DNA from: JASFUX01 sp050050115
Lineage (GTDB): Bacteria > Pseudomonadota > Alphaproteobacteria > Caulobacterales > Maricaulaceae
Reading direction: 5' to 3'
Assembly (NCBI GenBank): GCA_050050115.1
Contig: JASFUX010000154.1
Coordinates: forward strand, 1-8,314
DNA length: 8,314 nucleotides
In this document: piece after piece, positions 6,877-8,314 of the stretch
Numbering within the stretch: the stretch's first letter is position 1
How the letters are laid out: each line of letters opens with the position of its first letter
The notes under the pieces: generated by a model
The model's input: the letters and a program-made list of their open reading frames with translations, nothing else
The model's database searches: none
Told to the model about the DNA's origin: nothing
Position numbers and translations under genes: made by a program

Positions 6877-6902
6877 CCGCGCCCGCTGTTTTCGGGCTGC
6901 GG
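6877..6902 (+). terminator. Hairpin directly after the TPR gene, possible terminator
   Basis: CCGC-GCCCG (6877-6885) pairs with CGGGC-T-GCGG (6893-6902) around a 7-nt loop: nine G-C pairs with one bulged T. It begins 8 nt after the TAG at 6866-6868. No T-run follows, so factor-independent termination is uncertain. The rest of the gap to the cytochrome gene includes GAGCCGAC (6924-6931) facing GTCGACTC (6940-6947), an 8-bp inverted repeat with one mismatch that may be an operator. Confidence 0.35.
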
Positions 6903-6974
6903 ACCGCGGTAAGGGAAGGCTCCGAGCCGACTTGATGGGGTCGACTCAACAGCGCCGACGGGGAGCCTGCGCAC

Positions 6975-8057
6975 GTGACCACGCTGAGACGCCTTGCGAG
7001 CTTGTGCCTGTTTGGCCTGATCGCGGGCTGCGCCGCGCCTGATATCGGCGCGGGCGCGGCGGACTTCGACGCCGCGGCCGGCGCGACGCGGGCCGAGTTG
7101 GTCGACCCGGCGCAGGTCATCGCCCAGGCCCGCTGGACCGCGCCGGAAGCCGATCTCGTCGCCGAGCTGACCACCGCGCCGTCCGAGTGCGTGCGCGCCG
7201 CCGCCGATCCCGAAACCCACAGCAGCCAGGAGATCGGCGGCGCGGCTTTCCGTAGTCCGACCTTGCTCGGCGGCCAGGCCGCGCGCGCGGGGCTTTCGTG
7301 CGCTTCGTGTCATCGCAACGGCAGAGGCAACGAGGCGTTCTTCTTCTTCGGCGTCTCCGGCGCGCCGGGCACGGCGGACGTGACAAATTCGTTCTTCAGC
7401 TCCCACCGCGGGGACGGAGAGGACAATCCGATTCCGATCCCCGACCTCGCCGGACCGCCCGAGCGGCTCAAGGTCGATCGGTCTCCCGCCAGCGATGAGC
7501 TCGAGACGTTCATCCGAGGTTTGATCGTCGAAGAGTTCGACGGGCCCGAGCCGCCGCCCGCCGTGCTCGACGGTCTCGCCGCCTACGTCCGCGCGCTCGA
7601 CCCCGGCGCCTGTCCGGCCGAGCCGCGCGAACCGGTCGGCGTCGCCAGCCACATCGCCGACGCCGACCGCGCGGCGACGGCGGCGCGGGCCGCGCTCCAA
7701 GCGGGCGACGAGCCGACGGCACTGGTCATGCTGGGCGCCGCGCGCACCGCGCTGGGGCGCATTCACGAGCGTTTCTCAACCGGCGGGCTCGACGCCGAGC
7801 GCGCCGGCGTGCGCGCGGTCGATGCAGCGCTCGGCGAAGCCCAGGCGATCATCCGCGACGGGCCGGGGGACGCGACGATGCGGCTGATCGTCTGGCGAGT
7901 GAGCATGAACGCGCTCGGCGAGGACCTGATCGCCGCCGAGCCGCGCTCGCTTTATGCGCCGGACCAGCTCGCACGCGCTGCGGCCGCCGCGGACTTGAGA
8001 AGGTCCGCGGAGCCTGGTTCCGCGGACGAGGACGCAAGCGCCGCCGGCCCTGGATAA
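6975..8057 (+). CDS. Cytochrome c-type lipoprotein with an uncharacterised helical C-terminal domain
   Basis: 360 residues starting at GTG, with GGGGAG at 6960-6965 nine nt upstream. Residues 1-19 form a lipoprotein signal (lipobox IAG-C19; Ala at +2 predicts the outer membrane). Residues about 85-208 resemble a cytochrome c domain of the di-haem peroxidase/MauG-like type: RSPTLLGGQAARAGLSCASC leads into the covalent haem site C109-A-S-C112-H113, followed by PDLAGPP (156-162) and a final helix LAAYVRAL (201-208). Only one CxxCH is present. There is no Met between H113 and the end of this domain, so H144 (SSHRGDG) or H82 may be the second iron ligand, or the site is open. C72 and C213 flank the domain and could form a disulfide. 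Residues about 222-335 are Ala-rich and helical with no family I recognise. The role is probably periplasmic electron transfer or redox sensing; I cannot name a partner. Confidence 0.8.
   Translation: MTTLRRLASLCLFGLIAGCAAPDIGAGAADFDAAAGATRAELVDPAQVIAQARWTAPEADLVAELTTAPSECVRAAADPETHSSQEIGGAAFRSPTLLGGQAARAGLSCASCHRNGRGNEAFFFFGVSGAPGTADVTNSFFSSHRGDGEDNPIPIPDLAGPPERLKVDRSPASDELETFIRGLIVEEFDGPEPPPAVLDGLAAYVRALDPGACPAEPREPVGVASHIADADRAATAARAALQAGDEPTALVMLGAARTALGRIHERFSTGGLDAERAGVRAVDAALGEAQAIIRDGPGDATMRLIVWRVSMNALGEDLIAAEPRSLYAPDQLARAAAAADLRRSAEPGSADEDASAAGPG
7987..8027 (+). repeat. Three alternating CCGCGGAC / GTCCGCGG segments at the end of the cytochrome gene
   Basis: CCGCGGAC (7987-7994), GTCCGCGG (8003-8010) and CCGCGGAC (8020-8027) occur within 41 bp. 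The middle copy can pair with either neighbour: 8 bp with an 8-nt loop to the left, or 9 bp (8003-8011 with 8019-8027) with a 7-nt loop to the right. The structures exclude one another. They lie inside the last 25 codons, in a poorly conserved-looking tail, upstream of the tRNA gene. Confidence 0.55.
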
Positions 8058-8097
8058 CCGCGCCGATCAAGGTTAAGTCCGAACCGCCCCGTTTTTC

Positions 8098-8184
8098 GCG
8101 GACGTGGTGGAACCGGTAGACACACGAGACTTAAAATCTCGAGGGGGAAACCCCGTGCGGGTTCGAGTCCCGCCGTCCGCACCA
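8098..8184 (+). tRNA. tRNA-Leu (anticodon UAA)
   Basis: Complete 87-nt class II tRNA with encoded CCA. The acceptor stem is GCGGACG (8098-8104) with CGTCCGC (8174-8180), discriminator A8181 and CCA at 8182-8184. The anticodon stem is CGAGA (8125-8129)/TCTCG (8137-8141) around loop CTTAAAA, with anticodon TAA at 8132-8134. The long variable arm has GGGG/CCCC pairing (8143-8154), as expected for leucine. The T stem is GCGGG (8157-8161)/CCCGC (8169-8173) with loop TTCGAGT. It reads UUA/UUG leucine codons, which are rare in GC-rich genomes. It starts 40 nt after the cytochrome gene stop. Confidence 0.98.
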
Positions 8185-8189
8185 CCCTA

Positions 8190-8278
8190 CGCTCTTCGAG
8201 CTTCGGGTGGCTTACGCCAGTAAGCCGACCGAAGATCGTTAGAGCGAGGCGTGCGCTCCGAAGCTCTCGAAGAGAGCG
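8190..8278. repeat. Cluster of complementary segments (long imperfect hairpins) 3' of tRNA-Leu
   Basis: Starting 5 nt after the tRNA CCA, a 57-nt imperfect hairpin can form at 8190-8246 from 8190-8195/8241-8246 (6 bp), 8197-8199/8236-8238 (3 bp), 8201-8206/8229-8234 (6 bp) and 8209-8215/8220-8226 (7 bp) with a GCCA loop: 22 pairs. A second stem, GCTCTC-GAA-GAGAGC, lies at 8263-8277. The first arm (8190-8206) is also complementary to 8258-8278 apart from two 2-nt insertions. It may be a tRNA transcript 3' structure, a mobile palindromic repeat, or a leader element of the next gene. Confidence 0.65.
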
Positions 8279-8288
8279 AAGGAGGGCC

Positions 8289-8314
8289 GTGCGCGCAAAA
8301 CTCTTTTCGCCAAG
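8289..8314 (+). CDS. Possible start of a further gene, cut off by the window end
   Basis: A perfect AAGGAGG (8279-8285) precedes a GTG at 8289, and the following codons read M-R-A-K-L-F-S-P, a plausible positively charged start of a protein. The 3-nt spacing is shorter than usual and the eight codons show no GC bias at the third position, so this is weak. Too little sequence is present to name a product. Confidence 0.22.

Noticed and set aside
6924..6947. GAGCCGAC/GTCGACTC inverted repeat as a definite operator of the cytochrome gene
   Set aside because: One mismatch, all-GC-rich context and no matching consensus; mentioned only as a possibility within the 6877-6902 entry.
5912..7174. 420-codon minus-strand open frame opposite the TPR and cytochrome genes
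   Set aside because: It spans two well-supported plus-strand genes and the gap between them, and has no recognisable domain.
6747..7766. 339-codon minus-strand frame
   Set aside because: Opposite the CxxCH cytochrome gene; Arg/Gly-rich product with no domain.
7952..8185. Minus-strand 77-codon frame starting MVRTAGLEPARGFPLEILSL
   Set aside because: It is the antisense translation of tRNA-Leu, a well-known false protein in automated annotation, and continues antisense to the cytochrome gene.
1..8314. CRISPR array, insertion sequence or prophage
   Set aside because: No regularly spaced direct repeats, transposase or integrase domain, or terminal inverted repeats bounding a gene were found on reading both strands.

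Overview
The window is high-GC bacterial DNA. Codon third positions are strongly G/C-biased, and several proteins start at GTG behind a purine-rich Shine-Dalgarno site. Gene content and protein style (MscS channel, YfbK-type VWA lipoprotein, exported TPR protein, tRNA-Leu(UAA) with encoded CCA) suggest an alphaproteobacterium, perhaps a Hyphomonas/Maricaulis/Parvularcula-like marine lineage. That placement is inferred from composition and general protein resemblance, not from a search.

Left part (1-2580). A short 3' end of a plus-strand gene (1-46) converges on a two-gene minus-strand operon, with a strong hairpin (84-111) between them. The operon encodes a GCS2-family glutamate-cysteine-ligase-like carboxylate-amine ligase (1144-2580, GTG start) followed by an M14-type succinylglutamate desuccinylase/aspartoacylase-like zinc hydrolase (131-1156), overlapping by 13 bp. 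One enzyme family makes an amide bond to glutamate or a similar amino acid and the other typically breaks an N-acyl-amino-acid amide bond, so the pair could make and recycle one small amide metabolite. The substrate is unknown.

Middle (2676-4102). An MscS-family mechanosensitive channel lies on the minus strand (2676-3833, re-started from a longer open frame). It is divided from the plus-strand genes by 269 bp of divergent intergenic DNA with two inverted repeats.

Right part (4103-8057). Three plus-strand genes all encode exported proteins: a YfbK-like VWA lipoprotein, a signal-peptide TPR protein that looks like an internal duplication with a CxxxC at the end of each half, and a cytochrome c-type lipoprotein with one CxxCH and no obvious methionine ligand, joined to an uncharacterised helical domain. 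All three would sit in the periplasm or on the outer membrane. A perfect 13-bp inverted repeat lies just before the TPR gene's ribosome binding site, and another hairpin follows the TPR gene, so the three may not be expressed equally.

Right edge (8098-8314). A complete tRNA-Leu(UAA) is followed by about 90 bp rich in mutually complementary segments, including a 57-nt imperfect hairpin with about 22 base pairs. A perfect Shine-Dalgarno sequence and possible GTG start then hint at another gene running off the window. No CRISPR array, insertion sequence or phage gene was seen. The most unusual items are the ligase/hydrolase pair, the cytochrome-helical fusion, the duplicated TPR protein and the structured tRNA 3' flank.
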